Below, in pieces: positions 18,513-27,043 of a stretch of DNA of 64,000 nucleotides (its first letter is position 1; each line of letters opens with the position of its first letter). The DNA is from Halopseudomonas salegens. GTDB taxonomy: Bacteria; Pseudomonadota; Gammaproteobacteria; Pseudomonadales; Pseudomonadaceae. The notes under the pieces are model-generated. The model worked only from the letters and a program-made list of their open reading frames with translations. It ran no database searches and was not told the DNA's origin. A program made the translations under genes and the position numbers. The stretch lies in assembly GCF_900105655.1 (NCBI RefSeq), contig NZ_LT629787.1, positions 3,596,001 through 3,660,000 of the forward strand, in the 5' to 3' direction.

Positions 18513-18550
18513 CTATACATGTAAGTAATTTATGTACAGTATGAGTACAT
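18513..18550 (-). promoter_or_regulatory. Operator-like palindrome upstream of cryptochrome DASH
   Basis: CTATACAT (18513-18520) and ATGTACAG (18532-18539) form an inverted repeat with one mismatch and an 11-base spacer, and a third half-site, GTACAT, lies at 18545-18550. Read on the minus strand, a TTGCCA box, 17 bases and TAAATT form a possible promoter whose spacer is covered by these half-sites. The position 34 bases upstream of the gene suggests control by a DNA-binding regulator; a LitR/CarH-type light regulator is a guess from the gene's function. Confidence 0.45.
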
Positions 18551-18596
18551 GGCAAATGATTGCCTGATTTCTCCTGACTCCGATGAGACCCCCCCT

Positions 18597-18755
18597 ATGC
18601 CTTTCGCAACCTCCAGCAAAACCGCCAGCCACAGTGACAGATTGCCCTGTCGCGGTTGTACGCCCGACTGCCCCAATCGCACCACTTGCAACGGCACGCC
18701 ATGGCGATCCGATTACCAGAGCCCGTTGTCACGGGGAAAGTCACGGCTTCAGTAA
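18597..18755 (+). CDS. Small Cys-rich protein (uncertain)
   Basis: A 52-residue frame divergent from the cryptochrome contains a compact cysteine cluster, CRGCTPDCPNRTTCNGTPWR (C-x2-C-x3-C-x5-C), followed by a basic tail. I think similar small Cys-rich proteins ending in GxPWR occur in Pseudomonas, but I cannot verify that. The ribosome site is weak (GATGAG about nine bases upstream). It could bind a metal. The frame can be extended to 18549, but the extra residues look unlikely. Confidence 0.4.
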   Translation: MPFATSSKTASHSDRLPCRGCTPDCPNRTTCNGTPWRSDYQSPLSRGKSRLQ

Positions 18756-18896
18756 TCCAGCCAGACCCGGACCGAACGCATTGACCGGCAATGCCCAAGG
18801 GCAATACTCTCGGCAAATCGGTGCTTTCCCTGCTTGAACAACGCTGCAGCAAGGTCGAAGATAACGACCATCTGCCTTTCTGCTGCGAGAATGTTC

Positions 18897-19715
18897 ATGG
18901 ATCGATGCTTGCCCGTTGCCTTGCTCTTGATGCTGCTCGTTGGCTGCGGCTCCGGGCCGGTCATCGATACGCGCTACAGCGCGGCCAGCCAGGACAGCCG
19001 GGTGCAATATGTGATCCTGCATTACACCTCTTCCGGGCTGGACCGTTCCCTTGGCCACCTGGCCGAGGGTGGCGTCAGCAGCCATTACCTGATTGACCGT
19101 CAACCGCCGACCATCTATCGCCTGGTCGATGAAAGCCGTCGCGCCTGGCATGCCGGCGAGAGTAGCTGGCAGGGGCGTTCCTGGTTGAATGCCAGTTCGA
19201 TCGGTATCGAACTGGTGCATTATGGCTACCATGAAACGGCGCATGGCCGTCTCTGGCCGGACTATGATCCGGCCCAGATAGAGGCCCTTGTTGTGCTGTT
19301 GCGCGACATTCTGCAGCGTCACAACCTGGGGCCGGAGCGGGTCATCGGACACAGCGATGTTGCACCACAGCGCAAAGTGGATCCCGGCCCGACGTTTCCA
19401 TGGCAGCAGTTGGCAGCAGCAGGCGTCGCCATTTGGCCGGATACGGCAGTCGTTCAGCAGTGGTCGGCACACCTGAAAGCTTGCCTGCCACCGATCGGCT
19501 GGTACCAGCGGGCACTTGCCGAGGTGGGTTATCCGCAGCCGGTCACGGGTGAGCTGGACCCCGCCACGCGCAATGTTCTGACGGCCTTCCAGATGCGTTT
19601 TCGTCCTCAGCGGCATGACGGGATGCCGGATGCCGAAACTGCAGCACTGCTGGCAGCACTGAGTCCGCAGGCGGCTCGGCAACTGGTCGCACAACAGGTG
19701 GTGCTGACATGCTGA
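18897..19715 (+). CDS. amiD: N-acetylmuramoyl-L-alanine amidase, AmiD-like lipoprotein
   Basis: The product cleaves the amide bond between MurNAc and the stem peptide, for cell-wall turnover and recycling. After a lipoprotein signal ending in LLVGC comes an amidase_2/PGRP domain with zinc-ligand regions VILHYTSSG and VIGHSDVAPQRKVDPG. A C-terminal peptidoglycan-binding helix bundle has PVTGELDPATRNVLTAFQMRF. ATG 18897 gives 272 residues and the best spacing to GCGAGA; ATG 18891 is an alternative. The stop overlaps the next gene by seven bases. Confidence 0.9.
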   Translation: MDRCLPVALLLMLLVGCGSGPVIDTRYSAASQDSRVQYVILHYTSSGLDRSLGHLAEGGVSSHYLIDRQPPTIYRLVDESRRAWHAGESSWQGRSWLNASSIGIELVHYGYHETAHGRLWPDYDPAQIEALVVLLRDILQRHNLGPERVIGHSDVAPQRKVDPGPTFPWQQLAAAGVAIWPDTAVVQQWSAHLKACLPPIGWYQRALAEVGYPQPVTGELDPATRNVLTAFQMRFRPQRHDGMPDAETAALLAALSPQAARQLVAQQVVLTC

Positions 19716-20938
19716 ATGGCATCTGGTTGAGTTTTTTTCTGGCTGCTTTCGCTGCGGCGTTGTGGCAATGGCTGGGCCTGGGAGATGCCGAGGTGTTCAG
19801 CCGGCTGGTGGCGGCGCTGTTCGATATGGCGCGACTGAGCGTCGAGATCATGCTGGTTCTGGTCGGTACCATGACGTTGTGGCTGGGGTTTCTGGCGATT
19901 GCAGAGAAGGCCGGTATGGTGCGGGTGTTGGCCAGGTTGCTCGATCCCTTGTTCCGTCGGCTGATGCCGGAAGTGCCCAGTGGCCATCCGGCGCAGGGGC
20001 ACATCACCATGAATTTTGCTGCCAACGTGCTGGGACTGGACAATGCCGCGACACCGATTGGCATCAAGGCGATGCAGTCGTTGCAACAGCTGAATCCGCA
20101 CAAGGATACGGCGAGCAATGCGCAGATTCTGTTTCTGGTGCTCAATACCTCGTCACTGACGTTGCTGCCGGTGACTATTTTCATGTACCGCGCGCAGCAG
20201 GGTGCGGCTGATCCGACGGCGGTATTTCTGCCGATTCTGTTGGCGACTACGGCATCCAGTCTGGTTGGCTTGTTGACGGTGGCGCTGGTCCAGCGGCTCA
20301 AGCTGTGGGACCCGGTGGTGTTGCTGTATCTGGTATCGGTGGCGGTGGGGCTGGGCGTGTTGTTGACGACGCTGGCCGGAATGTCGGCGCAGGCGCTGGC
20401 GGCTACCTCGACGCTGGTGGGCAACCTGACGCTGTTCGGCATCATCATTGCCTTTCTGGGGGTGGCGGCGCTACGCAAGGTGAATGTGTACGACACTTTT
20501 ATCGAGGGGGCCAAGGAGGGTTTCAGTTTTACGGTATCGCTGTTGCCCTATCTGATTGCGATGCTGGTGGCGGTCGGTGTGTTGCGCGCCAGTGGGGTGC
20601 TGGATGCGGGGCTGGAGGGCTTTCGCTGGTTGGCTAATTGGGCCGGGTGGGATACGCGCTTTGTCGAGGCTTTGCCGACGGCTTTCATCAAGCCGTTGTC
20701 CGGTAGCGGGGCGCGGGCGATGATGATCGAGACCATGGATACTTTTGGTGTCGACAGCTTTCCGGCGCTGTTGGCGGCGACCCTGCAGGGCAGTACGGAA
20801 ACGACCTTCTATGTGCTGGCGGTGTACTTCGGTGCGGTGGGTATTCGCAAGGTGCGTCACGGACTGGGCTGTGCGCTGGCGGCGGATTTTGCCGGGATAG
20901 TGACGGCGATTCTGGTTTGTTACTGGTTTTTTGGTTGA
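19709..20938 (+). CDS. Membrane protein of the SpmA/SpmB (nucleoside-recognition) family, fused form
   Basis: The 409-residue polytopic membrane protein has two halves that correspond to the spore maturation proteins SpmA and SpmB. The first half contains HITMNFAANVLGLDNAATPIG and the second FIKPLSGSGARAMMIETM, both Gate/nucleoside-recognition-type motifs. About ten hydrophobic segments can be seen. In non-sporulating bacteria the role is unknown. The seven-base overlap with the amidase gene suggests a functional link to the cell wall, as an inference. Confidence 0.82.
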   Translation: MLNGIWLSFFLAAFAAALWQWLGLGDAEVFSRLVAALFDMARLSVEIMLVLVGTMTLWLGFLAIAEKAGMVRVLARLLDPLFRRLMPEVPSGHPAQGHITMNFAANVLGLDNAATPIGIKAMQSLQQLNPHKDTASNAQILFLVLNTSSLTLLPVTIFMYRAQQGAADPTAVFLPILLATTASSLVGLLTVALVQRLKLWDPVVLLYLVSVAVGLGVLLTTLAGMSAQALAATSTLVGNLTLFGIIIAFLGVAALRKVNVYDTFIEGAKEGFSFTVSLLPYLIAMLVAVGVLRASGVLDAGLEGFRWLANWAGWDTRFVEALPTAFIKPLSGSGARAMMIETMDTFGVDSFPALLAATLQGSTETTFYVLAVYFGAVGIRKVRHGLGCALAADFAGIVTAILVCYWFFG

Positions 20939-20978
20939 GCATTTGACTCCGTGCCATGCGGCATTGCCAAACGCACCA

Positions 20979-21152
20979 GGGAAACACCGATTAAATCACT
21001 TCAGTGTACCGCCCGGTTGCCGCTGACCTGTTCTGGACACGCCGTAAACCCTTCCCTGGGGGCTCGTAGATGCCATCCATGGCATCTAACGGTCCAGAAC
21101 AGGTCAGCGGCAACCGGGCTATAAGCGTTTTATGCAATTAATCGGTATTCCC
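20979..21152. repeat. MITE-like palindromic element, copy 1
   Basis: Three nested inverted repeats are visible. The outer pair is GGGAAACACCGATTAA (20979-20994) against TTAATCGGTATTCCC (21138-21152). The middle pair is a perfect 27-bp repeat at 21011-21037 and 21093-21119. The inner hairpin is TAGATGCC/GGCATCTA at 21067-21088. The core between middle arm and hairpin (ACACGCCGTAAA ... GGGGGCTCG) and the closing ACGGTCC recur in copy 2 near 39.5 kb. It fills the gap between convergent genes, so it may also end transcription. Confidence 0.8.
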
Positions 21153-21206
21153 CTGAGCGCCAGGCAACACCGCTTCAGCGACTTGTGTCGTTGTCAGCGC
21201 TCAACG

Positions 21207-21797
21207 TCAGGGGCTGTGAATTTGTCGACCTTCCAGGTCAAACAACTGCTTTTGGCCTGTTTTTTGTGGCCGTTGTTTACTCGCCTGAATGGTTAACTGC
21301 CCGCCGCAGCCGGGGTGATTGACGTTGAGTACGTCGGGTTGGTCGGGCCTGGTTGGCAGGGGTAGCGGTTGGTGATTGCTGCCGCCGCAGGTCAGGCAGC
21401 GGCCTGGGCTGGCGCGTTCAGCGAGGGCGGCGCGCAGGACGCGATAGGCCTCGAGCTGTTGCTCCAGCTGGCTGATGTCGGCTTCCAGAGTGTCAATGCC
21501 GTTCATGGGTTTGGCATAAAACTGCCACCAGGGGAGCTTTTGCGGCACGTCTTTGAGCAGGTTGGCGAAGTCCAGTCTCAGGCAGAGCAGGGTTTTCAAT
21601 AACGCGGCTTCGCCTTCGGCGCTGGGCAGCCGCTCCACTCGGCACAGGTTGCGGCAGTCGGAGCACCAGCCCGGGCTGGCAGGCATGGGCAGTTGCTGGC
21701 CGTCGAGGGTCTGGTAGGCACAGTCAGGCGCCGAGCTGGAATAGCTACGCTGCAGATCGCAGGCGGTACAACCGACAATATAATGCGCTGGCGCCAT
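21207..21797 (-). CDS. Cys-rich putative zinc-binding protein, unknown function
   Basis: The 196-residue soluble protein has several CxxC-type pairs: CTAC at about residue 10, CSDC at 45, CLTC at 134, plus CGG near 164. They could form two zinc ribbons. The centre is a predicted helical segment, possibly coiled-coil (DTLEADISQLEQQLEAYRVL). I do not recognise the family. It is convergent with the SpmAB-like gene across the palindromic element, and divergent from trkH. Confidence 0.65.
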   Translation of the reverse strand: MAPAHYIVGCTACDLQRSYSSSAPDCAYQTLDGQQLPMPASPGWCSDCRNLCRVERLPSAEGEAALLKTLLCLRLDFANLLKDVPQKLPWWQFYAKPMNGIDTLEADISQLEQQLEAYRVLRAALAERASPGRCLTCGGSNHQPLPLPTRPDQPDVLNVNHPGCGGQLTIQASKQRPQKTGQKQLFDLEGRQIHSP

Positions 21798-21978
21798 GAG
21801 TCATCCGTTTCACAAGTCAGCGCACAGGGTCGCCAATCCCGTTGGCAAGTGCAACCGTACGGACCATTTTGTTGTGGCCCTGCACGTTTACGCAGAATTT
21901 ACGCTATCTGTCTGTTTTGCCCATCGATTATTTATGGCTGTCTTGGCTAGGCTCAAGTTTTGCTGTCGAGGGCGTGCA

Positions 21979-23427
21979 ATGTTCAGTCTTTTCCGTCCGG
22001 TTCTCTATCTGTGCAGTGTGTTGTCGATGGTCATCAGTGTGCTGATGGCAATAGTCGCCCTCTTTGGCTGGTGGCGAAACGATGCCGAGTTCATGGTTTT
22101 TTTGCTGTGCGCAGCCGGTATTTTTCTGTGTGGCCTGATCGTGCACTTTCTGGTTCGCTCTCCGGGCAATCAACTGGTTGCCCGGCAGTTGTATCTGATG
22201 ACCAGTCTTGGCTGGATGCTGATGGCTTTGTGTGGTGCGCTGCCCTTGTTCTTCAGCCACTATGAGCTGAGCTTTACCGATGCGCTGTTCGAGGCGGTTT
22301 CCGGTATTACCACGACCGGCTCAACGGTGCTCAGTGGTATCGAGCAGCTGTCACCCAGTCTGCTGCTGTGGCGTTCGATGCTGCAGTGGTTGGGCGGGTT
22401 GGGGGTTATCGGCATGGCAGTGTCGATTCTGCCATTTCTGCGGATTGGGGGTATGCGCCTGTTTCATACCGAATCATCCGATTGGTCGGATAAGTCGATG
22501 CCGCGACTGCAAAGTCTGGCCAGGTTGCTGGTGCTGACCTATCTGGGGTTGTCGCTGGCTTGTACCGCAGCCTACTGGTTGGCAGGGATGTCAGTTTTTG
22601 ACGCCGTGAACCATGCCATGACGACGGTATCCACCGGTGGGTATGCTACCGATGACCGCTCAATGGGTCGCTTTGGCGCGCCGATACTGTGGATTGCGAT
22701 TGCCTTCATGTTGTTGGGGGCTATGCCATTTACCTTGATCATCAGCTTTCTGCGCCGGCCCCGCTGGCATCTTTTGCTGAACTCGCAGGTACTGACCCTG
22801 CTTGGTATCGTTGCTGCGGTGAGTCTGCTGCTCAGCAGTTTTCTGATTCTGGGTAACGATCAAAAACCGTTTCATGCCCTGACCCACGCCACCTTCAATC
22901 TGGTCTCGGTTATTACCACCACAGGCTATGCGTCCAGCGATTACACGCAGTGGGGCAACGTCAGTATCGCGTTGTTCTTCTTCGTGATGTTTATTGGCGG
23001 CTGCTCGGGTTCGACCAGTGGCGGCATGAAAATCTTTCGCTTTGAACTGAGTTACCGTTTTCTGCGCTCCCAGGTGCGCAAGCTGATTCATCCCAATGGG
23101 GTATTTACCACGCAGTACAACGGACGCACAGTGGATGACGACATCATGCATTCAGCGGTCGCGTTTTCCTTTCTGTTCTTCATTTGCCTGGCAGTTTTGA
23201 CCCTGTTCCTGGCAGCGCTCGGGCTGGATCTGGTGACCAGTCTAAGCTCTGCTGCAACCGCCTTGACCAACGTGGGCCCGGGGCTGGGCGATATCGTCGG
23301 CCCTGCGGGCAATTTTGCGCCATTGCCTGACGCGGCTAAATGGCTGTTATGCTTCGGCATGCTGCTTGGGCGGCTTGAGCTGCTTACTTTGATGGTTCTA
23401 TTGACCCCGGTGTTCTGGCGCGGATGA
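21979..23427 (+). CDS. trkH: Potassium uptake transporter subunit TrkH
   Basis: TrkH is the K+-conducting membrane subunit that works with the cytoplasmic regulator TrkA, which is encoded three genes downstream. The 482-residue protein shows four MPM repeats with pore-like loops such as SGITTTGSTVLSGIE, TTVSTGGYAT, ITTTGYASSDY and ALTNVGPGLG. The open frame reaches back to 21796, but ATG 21979 has a GAGGG ribosome site and gives the family's usual N-terminus (MFSLFRPVLYLCSVLSMVI). The stop overlaps the kinase gene (ATGA). Confidence 0.94.
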   Translation: MFSLFRPVLYLCSVLSMVISVLMAIVALFGWWRNDAEFMVFLLCAAGIFLCGLIVHFLVRSPGNQLVARQLYLMTSLGWMLMALCGALPLFFSHYELSFTDALFEAVSGITTTGSTVLSGIEQLSPSLLLWRSMLQWLGGLGVIGMAVSILPFLRIGGMRLFHTESSDWSDKSMPRLQSLARLLVLTYLGLSLACTAAYWLAGMSVFDAVNHAMTTVSTGGYATDDRSMGRFGAPILWIAIAFMLLGAMPFTLIISFLRRPRWHLLLNSQVLTLLGIVAAVSLLLSSFLILGNDQKPFHALTHATFNLVSVITTTGYASSDYTQWGNVSIALFFFVMFIGGCSGSTSGGMKIFRFELSYRFLRSQVRKLIHPNGVFTTQYNGRTVDDDIMHSAVAFSFLFFICLAVLTLFLAALGLDLVTSLSSAATALTNVGPGLGDIVGPAGNFAPLPDAAKWLLCFGMLLGRLELLTLMVLLTPVFWRG

Positions 23428-24881
23428 AAATACCTGACATGCACTCGTTTACTCGCCAGGATATTCTGGCATTCAGTTTGCCCTGGGTGGTGCCGCTGAT
23501 CGCTACTGCGGTGGTTCTATCCTTGTTACCGGTGTTGCCGATTGCCAACCTGGTCATGGTCTACCTCGCTGGCGTTTTGCTGACTGCGGTTACCACGCGT
23601 ATCAGACCGGCGCTGGTCTGTGCCGTGCTGAGCTTTCTGGCCTTCAACTTCTTTTTTACCGAGCCGCGCTTCAGTCTGCGGATGCTGCACCATGAGGATA
23701 TTCTCACTGGCGCCCTCATGGTATTGATTGCCCTGGTAACCGGTCACGCGGCGGCGCGCCTGAACGAGAAGGTCAATGCACTGCGCGACAGCGAGCGCTG
23801 GAATGAACTGCAAATGGGCTGTGCGCGTGAGTTATCCGGGTGCATTGATGGGGCTGCCGTGGTTCTGTGTATGCGCGAGCAATTGGCGGAGTGTCTGGGC
23901 TGGCATGCGCGGATAAATCCCGCTGAGGTGAGCGGTCGCTTGCGCGGTCATCCGCGTGAAGCCAATTGGCAGGAAGACGAAGCCGGCATCAACGTCATTT
24001 TTGCTGATCAAACAGGCGCGGTGAGCGACAGTATCCGCTTGTCAGCCATGCAGCGTGTGTCGGACTGGCATCGTAGCCGCCTCGATGTGCTGGTCAGTCT
24101 GGGTAGCCTGGCGTGGGCGCGTGTGCAGTTGGCCGACTCGCTGAAACAGGAAACCCTCGACAAGGAGCGAGAGCAGTTGCGGTCTGCCCTGTTGTCATCG
24201 GTATCCCACGATTTGCGTACACCGTTGGCCACCATGATCGGTTCGGTAACCAGCCTGATTGACCTGGCTGATGCCCTCAGCGAGGCCCAGCGTGCCGAAC
24301 TGCTGGCGAATACACTGACGGAAGCGCAACGGCTGGATCGTTATATCCAGAAGCTGCTGGATATGACCCGTTTGGGCCATGGAGAGTTGAGCCTGGACCG
24401 GGACTGGGTTGGGGTGGATGACATTGTCAGTGTGGTCATCAAGCGGATATCTCCCCTGCTGGGGTCGGTGCATTTGCATACCGATGTGCCTGACGGATTG
24501 CCCTTGCTGAATGTGCATGCGGCGCTGATCGAGCAGGCGCTGTTCAATGTGCTGGAAAATGCCCTGCGTTTTTCTCCACCCGATGGTGAAGTCTGGCTGG
24601 AAGCCTGCCATGAAGGGGAGTGGGTTTACCTCAGGGTGCGTGATAGTGGCCCGGGCATCGTCCCGGAAAAACGGGAACAAATCTTTGATATGTTCCATAC
24701 CTTCAGTCACGGTGATCAGTACGCCGCCGGGACCGGATTGGGCCTGGCGATTTGCCGCAGTATTCTGGCAGCTCATGGTGGTCAGGTGACTGCGCTTGAG
24801 ACTGAACCGGGGCATGGCGCTTTGCTGCAGTTGGCTTTGCCGGTCACGCTGCCGGAAGAACGCGGGGAGGGGAGTGAATGA
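23424..24881 (+). CDS. KdpD-like sensor histidine kinase lacking the N-terminal KdpD domain
   Basis: The 485-residue kinase has a KdpD-type four-helix membrane module (DUF4118, about residues 15-110, with FLAFNFFFTEPRFSL), a GAF-like linker, HisKA with H262 in SSVSHDLRTPLA, and a HATPase domain (NVLENALRFSP, DSGPGIVP, GTGLGLAIC). The roughly 400-residue KdpD/USP ATP-binding N-terminus of classical KdpD is absent. It is translationally coupled to trkH and to the response regulator, which implies that it senses K+ or osmotic state for the Trk system rather than for a Kdp ATPase; no kdpFABC is in the window. Confidence 0.88.
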   Translation: MKIPDMHSFTRQDILAFSLPWVVPLIATAVVLSLLPVLPIANLVMVYLAGVLLTAVTTRIRPALVCAVLSFLAFNFFFTEPRFSLRMLHHEDILTGALMVLIALVTGHAAARLNEKVNALRDSERWNELQMGCARELSGCIDGAAVVLCMREQLAECLGWHARINPAEVSGRLRGHPREANWQEDEAGINVIFADQTGAVSDSIRLSAMQRVSDWHRSRLDVLVSLGSLAWARVQLADSLKQETLDKEREQLRSALLSSVSHDLRTPLATMIGSVTSLIDLADALSEAQRAELLANTLTEAQRLDRYIQKLLDMTRLGHGELSLDRDWVGVDDIVSVVIKRISPLLGSVHLHTDVPDGLPLLNVHAALIEQALFNVLENALRFSPPDGEVWLEACHEGEWVYLRVRDSGPGIVPEKREQIFDMFHTFSHGDQYAAGTGLGLAICRSILAAHGGQVTALETEPGHGALLQLALPVTLPEERGEGSE

Positions 24882-25564
24882 CCCGAATTCTGGTGGTGGA
24901 TGATGAGCCGCAAATCCGGCGCTTTCTGCATATCTGTCTCGGCTCCCAGGGCTATGAGATGAGCGAGGCGGATACGGCGGCGACTGGATTGCAGGCGGCG
25001 GCACTCACTCAGCCTGATCTGGTCGTCATGGATCTGGGGCTGCCCGATATGGACGGTCAGCTGATGCTGCAACAGCTGCGCGAATTCTTTCAGGGGCCGG
25101 TGATCGTGCTGTCGGTACGCAATGGCGAGAAAGACAAGGTCCAGGCGCTGGATTCCGGCGCCAATGATTATGTCGAAAAGCCCTTTGGTGCCAATGAGTT
25201 GCTGGCGCGTATTCGCTCGGTATTGCGGACTTTTGGGGCGCTTGAAGTACCGGCAACCGGCTATGACGACGGTCATTTGCAGGTGGATTTGCGTGATCGG
25301 CGGGTGCGGCTGGCAGGTGAAGAAGTGCACTTGTCGAAGAAAGAGTTTGAATTGCTGCGCAACCTGTTGGCCCATCCCGGGCGCATCATTACCCAGCAGC
25401 AATTGCTGAAATCGATCTGGGGCCCCCACCACACGCACGACACGCACTACCTGAGAGTGTTCATCGGGCGCTTGCGCAGCAAGCTGGGTGAAGATCCCAC
25501 GGCCCCCCGCTATATCGAGACGGAAGCTGGCGTCGGCTACCGGTTTATCGACCACTCCTCCTGA
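24878..25564 (+). CDS. KdpE-like OmpR-family response regulator
   Basis: The 228-residue protein has a receiver domain with phosphoacceptor D52 in LVVMDLGLPDMDG, the acidic pocket VVDDE at residues 6-10 and the conserved Lys in VEKPFG. A winged-helix DNA-binding domain of the OmpR/PhoB type follows (HLSKKEFELLRNLLAHPGRI and LRVFIGRLRSKLGEDP). It overlaps the kinase gene by ATGA. Resemblance to KdpE is strong over the full length. The likely target is the promoter of its own trkH-trkA operon, as inference. Confidence 0.9.
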   Translation: MTRILVVDDEPQIRRFLHICLGSQGYEMSEADTAATGLQAAALTQPDLVVMDLGLPDMDGQLMLQQLREFFQGPVIVLSVRNGEKDKVQALDSGANDYVEKPFGANELLARIRSVLRTFGALEVPATGYDDGHLQVDLRDRRVRLAGEEVHLSKKEFELLRNLLAHPGRIITQQQLLKSIWGPHHTHDTHYLRVFIGRLRSKLGEDPTAPRYIETEAGVGYRFIDHSS

Positions 25565-25593
25565 GCCGCGTTTACGATCTTTTTACGCGGCTC
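25563..25593 (+). promoter_or_regulatory. Hairpin between the kdpE-like gene and trkA
   Basis: GAGCCGCGT and ACGCGGCTC form a perfect 9-bp stem with a 13-base loop holding TTTTT. No T-run follows the stem, so it is not a classical terminator. It may be an mRNA processing or stabilising hairpin that allows a different level of trkA. Confidence 0.5.
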
Positions 25594-25666
25594 AAGCAAG
25601 CTGTACATGGAATCTTTACGCTGCTTCGTTGAAGAATGCAGGTGACAGAGTGCACGGGAGCAGTTT

Positions 25667-27043
25667 ATGCGCATCATTATTCTTGGCGCCGGGCAGGTAG
25701 GTGGAACACTGGCAGGTCACCTGTCGGGTGAGGCGAACGATATTACCGTGATTGACAGCAATGCCGACCGCTTGCGCAATCTGCAAGAGCGCTTCGACAT
25801 ACGGACCATCTGTGGTTCGGCGAGCTTGCCGCAAGTACTCAGTCAGGCCGGGGCCCACGATGCCGATATGCTGGTTGCCGTTACCAGTAGCGATGAAATC
25901 AACATGATTGCCTGCCAGGTAGGCCTGAGCCTGTTTGCCATACCCAACCGGATTGCCCGGGTGCGTGAGCCGGGCTATTTGCAGAACCAGGAAAAACTCT
26001 TCAATCGTGATGCCGTTCCGGTTGATGTGCTCATCAGCCCGGAAACACTGGTAACCCAGGGCATTATCCGCCTGCTGGAATATCCGGGTGCCTTGCAGGT
26101 GCTGGACTTTGCCGAGGGGCGCCTGCAATTGATCGTGCTCAAGGTGCGTTTTGGTGGCGCGCTGGTTGGCCAGACACTGGCTACCCTGCACCAGCATATT
26201 CCGGATGCCGAGGCCAGGATCATGGCGGTGTATCGGCAAGAGCGGGCGCTGGACCCTGACCCGGATACCGTCATAGAAGCAGGTGATGAAGTCTTTGTAC
26301 TGGCAGTCAAGGATGCGGTGCAGGCGGTAATGGCTGAATTGCAGCGCCTGGAGCCGCCCTATCGACGAATCCTGATAGCCGGGGGCGGCAATATCGGCGC
26401 TCGCCTGGCTGCGCAGGTCGAGCAGCATTATCAGGTCAAAGTGATCGAGCAGCGGCGTGTGCGCTGTGAACATCTGTCGCCCTTGCTTCCGGGTAGCATC
26501 ATCCTGCACGGGAACGCCTCGGATCGGGATTTGCTGATCGAGGAAGGCGTGGGGCGCACGGATGTGTTTCTGGCGCTGACCAATGACGATGAGGCCAATA
26601 TCATGTCTTCCATGCTGGCCAAGAAACTCGGCGCCCGAACGGTCATTACACTGATCAACAATCCGGCCTATATCGACCTGGTGCAGGGTGGCCTGATCGA
26701 TATTGCGCTGTCTCCCCAGCAGTCAACGCTCAGCGGTTTGCTGAGTCATGTACGCCGTGGAGATATGGCGGCTGTGCATACACTCAGACGGGGTGCAGCT
26801 GAAGTGCTGGAAGTGGTGGTTCATGGTGACCCGAGTAATTCACGCGTGGTCGGCAAGTCAATCGCCAGGCTGTCATTGCCAGAGGGCACCCGGGTGGGGG
26901 CTTTGCTGCGCAATGACGAGGTAATGCTTGCCGATAGCCAGGCTGTTATCGAGGATGGCGATCACCTGATCCTGTTCCTGGCCGACAAGACGGCGGTCCG
27001 GCAGGTGGAAAAGTTGTTTCAGGTTGGTCTCGGCTATCTCTGA
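25667..27043 (+). CDS. trkA: Trk system potassium regulatory subunit TrkA
   Basis: TrkA is the peripheral NAD(H)-binding subunit that gates TrkH. The 458-residue protein contains two RCK_N/RCK_C pairs. The first Rossmann fold starts at residue 2 (IIILGAGQVGGTLAGHL), the second at about 233 (RILIAGGGNIGARLAAQVE), and each is followed by a TrkA-C domain. GAGCAG precedes the ATG. Its last ten bases overlap the convergent HAD gene. Location in one cluster with trkH is unusual, since in E. coli trkA is unlinked. Confidence 0.95.
   Translation: MRIIILGAGQVGGTLAGHLSGEANDITVIDSNADRLRNLQERFDIRTICGSASLPQVLSQAGAHDADMLVAVTSSDEINMIACQVGLSLFAIPNRIARVREPGYLQNQEKLFNRDAVPVDVLISPETLVTQGIIRLLEYPGALQVLDFAEGRLQLIVLKVRFGGALVGQTLATLHQHIPDAEARIMAVYRQERALDPDPDTVIEAGDEVFVLAVKDAVQAVMAELQRLEPPYRRILIAGGGNIGARLAAQVEQHYQVKVIEQRRVRCEHLSPLLPGSIILHGNASDRDLLIEEGVGRTDVFLALTNDDEANIMSSMLAKKLGARTVITLINNPAYIDLVQGGLIDIALSPQQSTLSGLLSHVRRGDMAAVHTLRRGAAEVLEVVVHGDPSNSRVVGKSIARLSLPEGTRVGALLRNDEVMLADSQAVIEDGDHLILFLADKTAVRQVEKLFQVGLGYL

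Noticed and set aside
18549..18596. Extension of the small Cys-rich frame to an earlier ATG
   Set aside because: The ATG is inside the operator-like palindrome and lacks a ribosome site.
19543..20514. 323-codon minus-strand frame opposite the SpmAB-like gene
   Set aside because: Shadow of the coding strand; no start signal or family resemblance.
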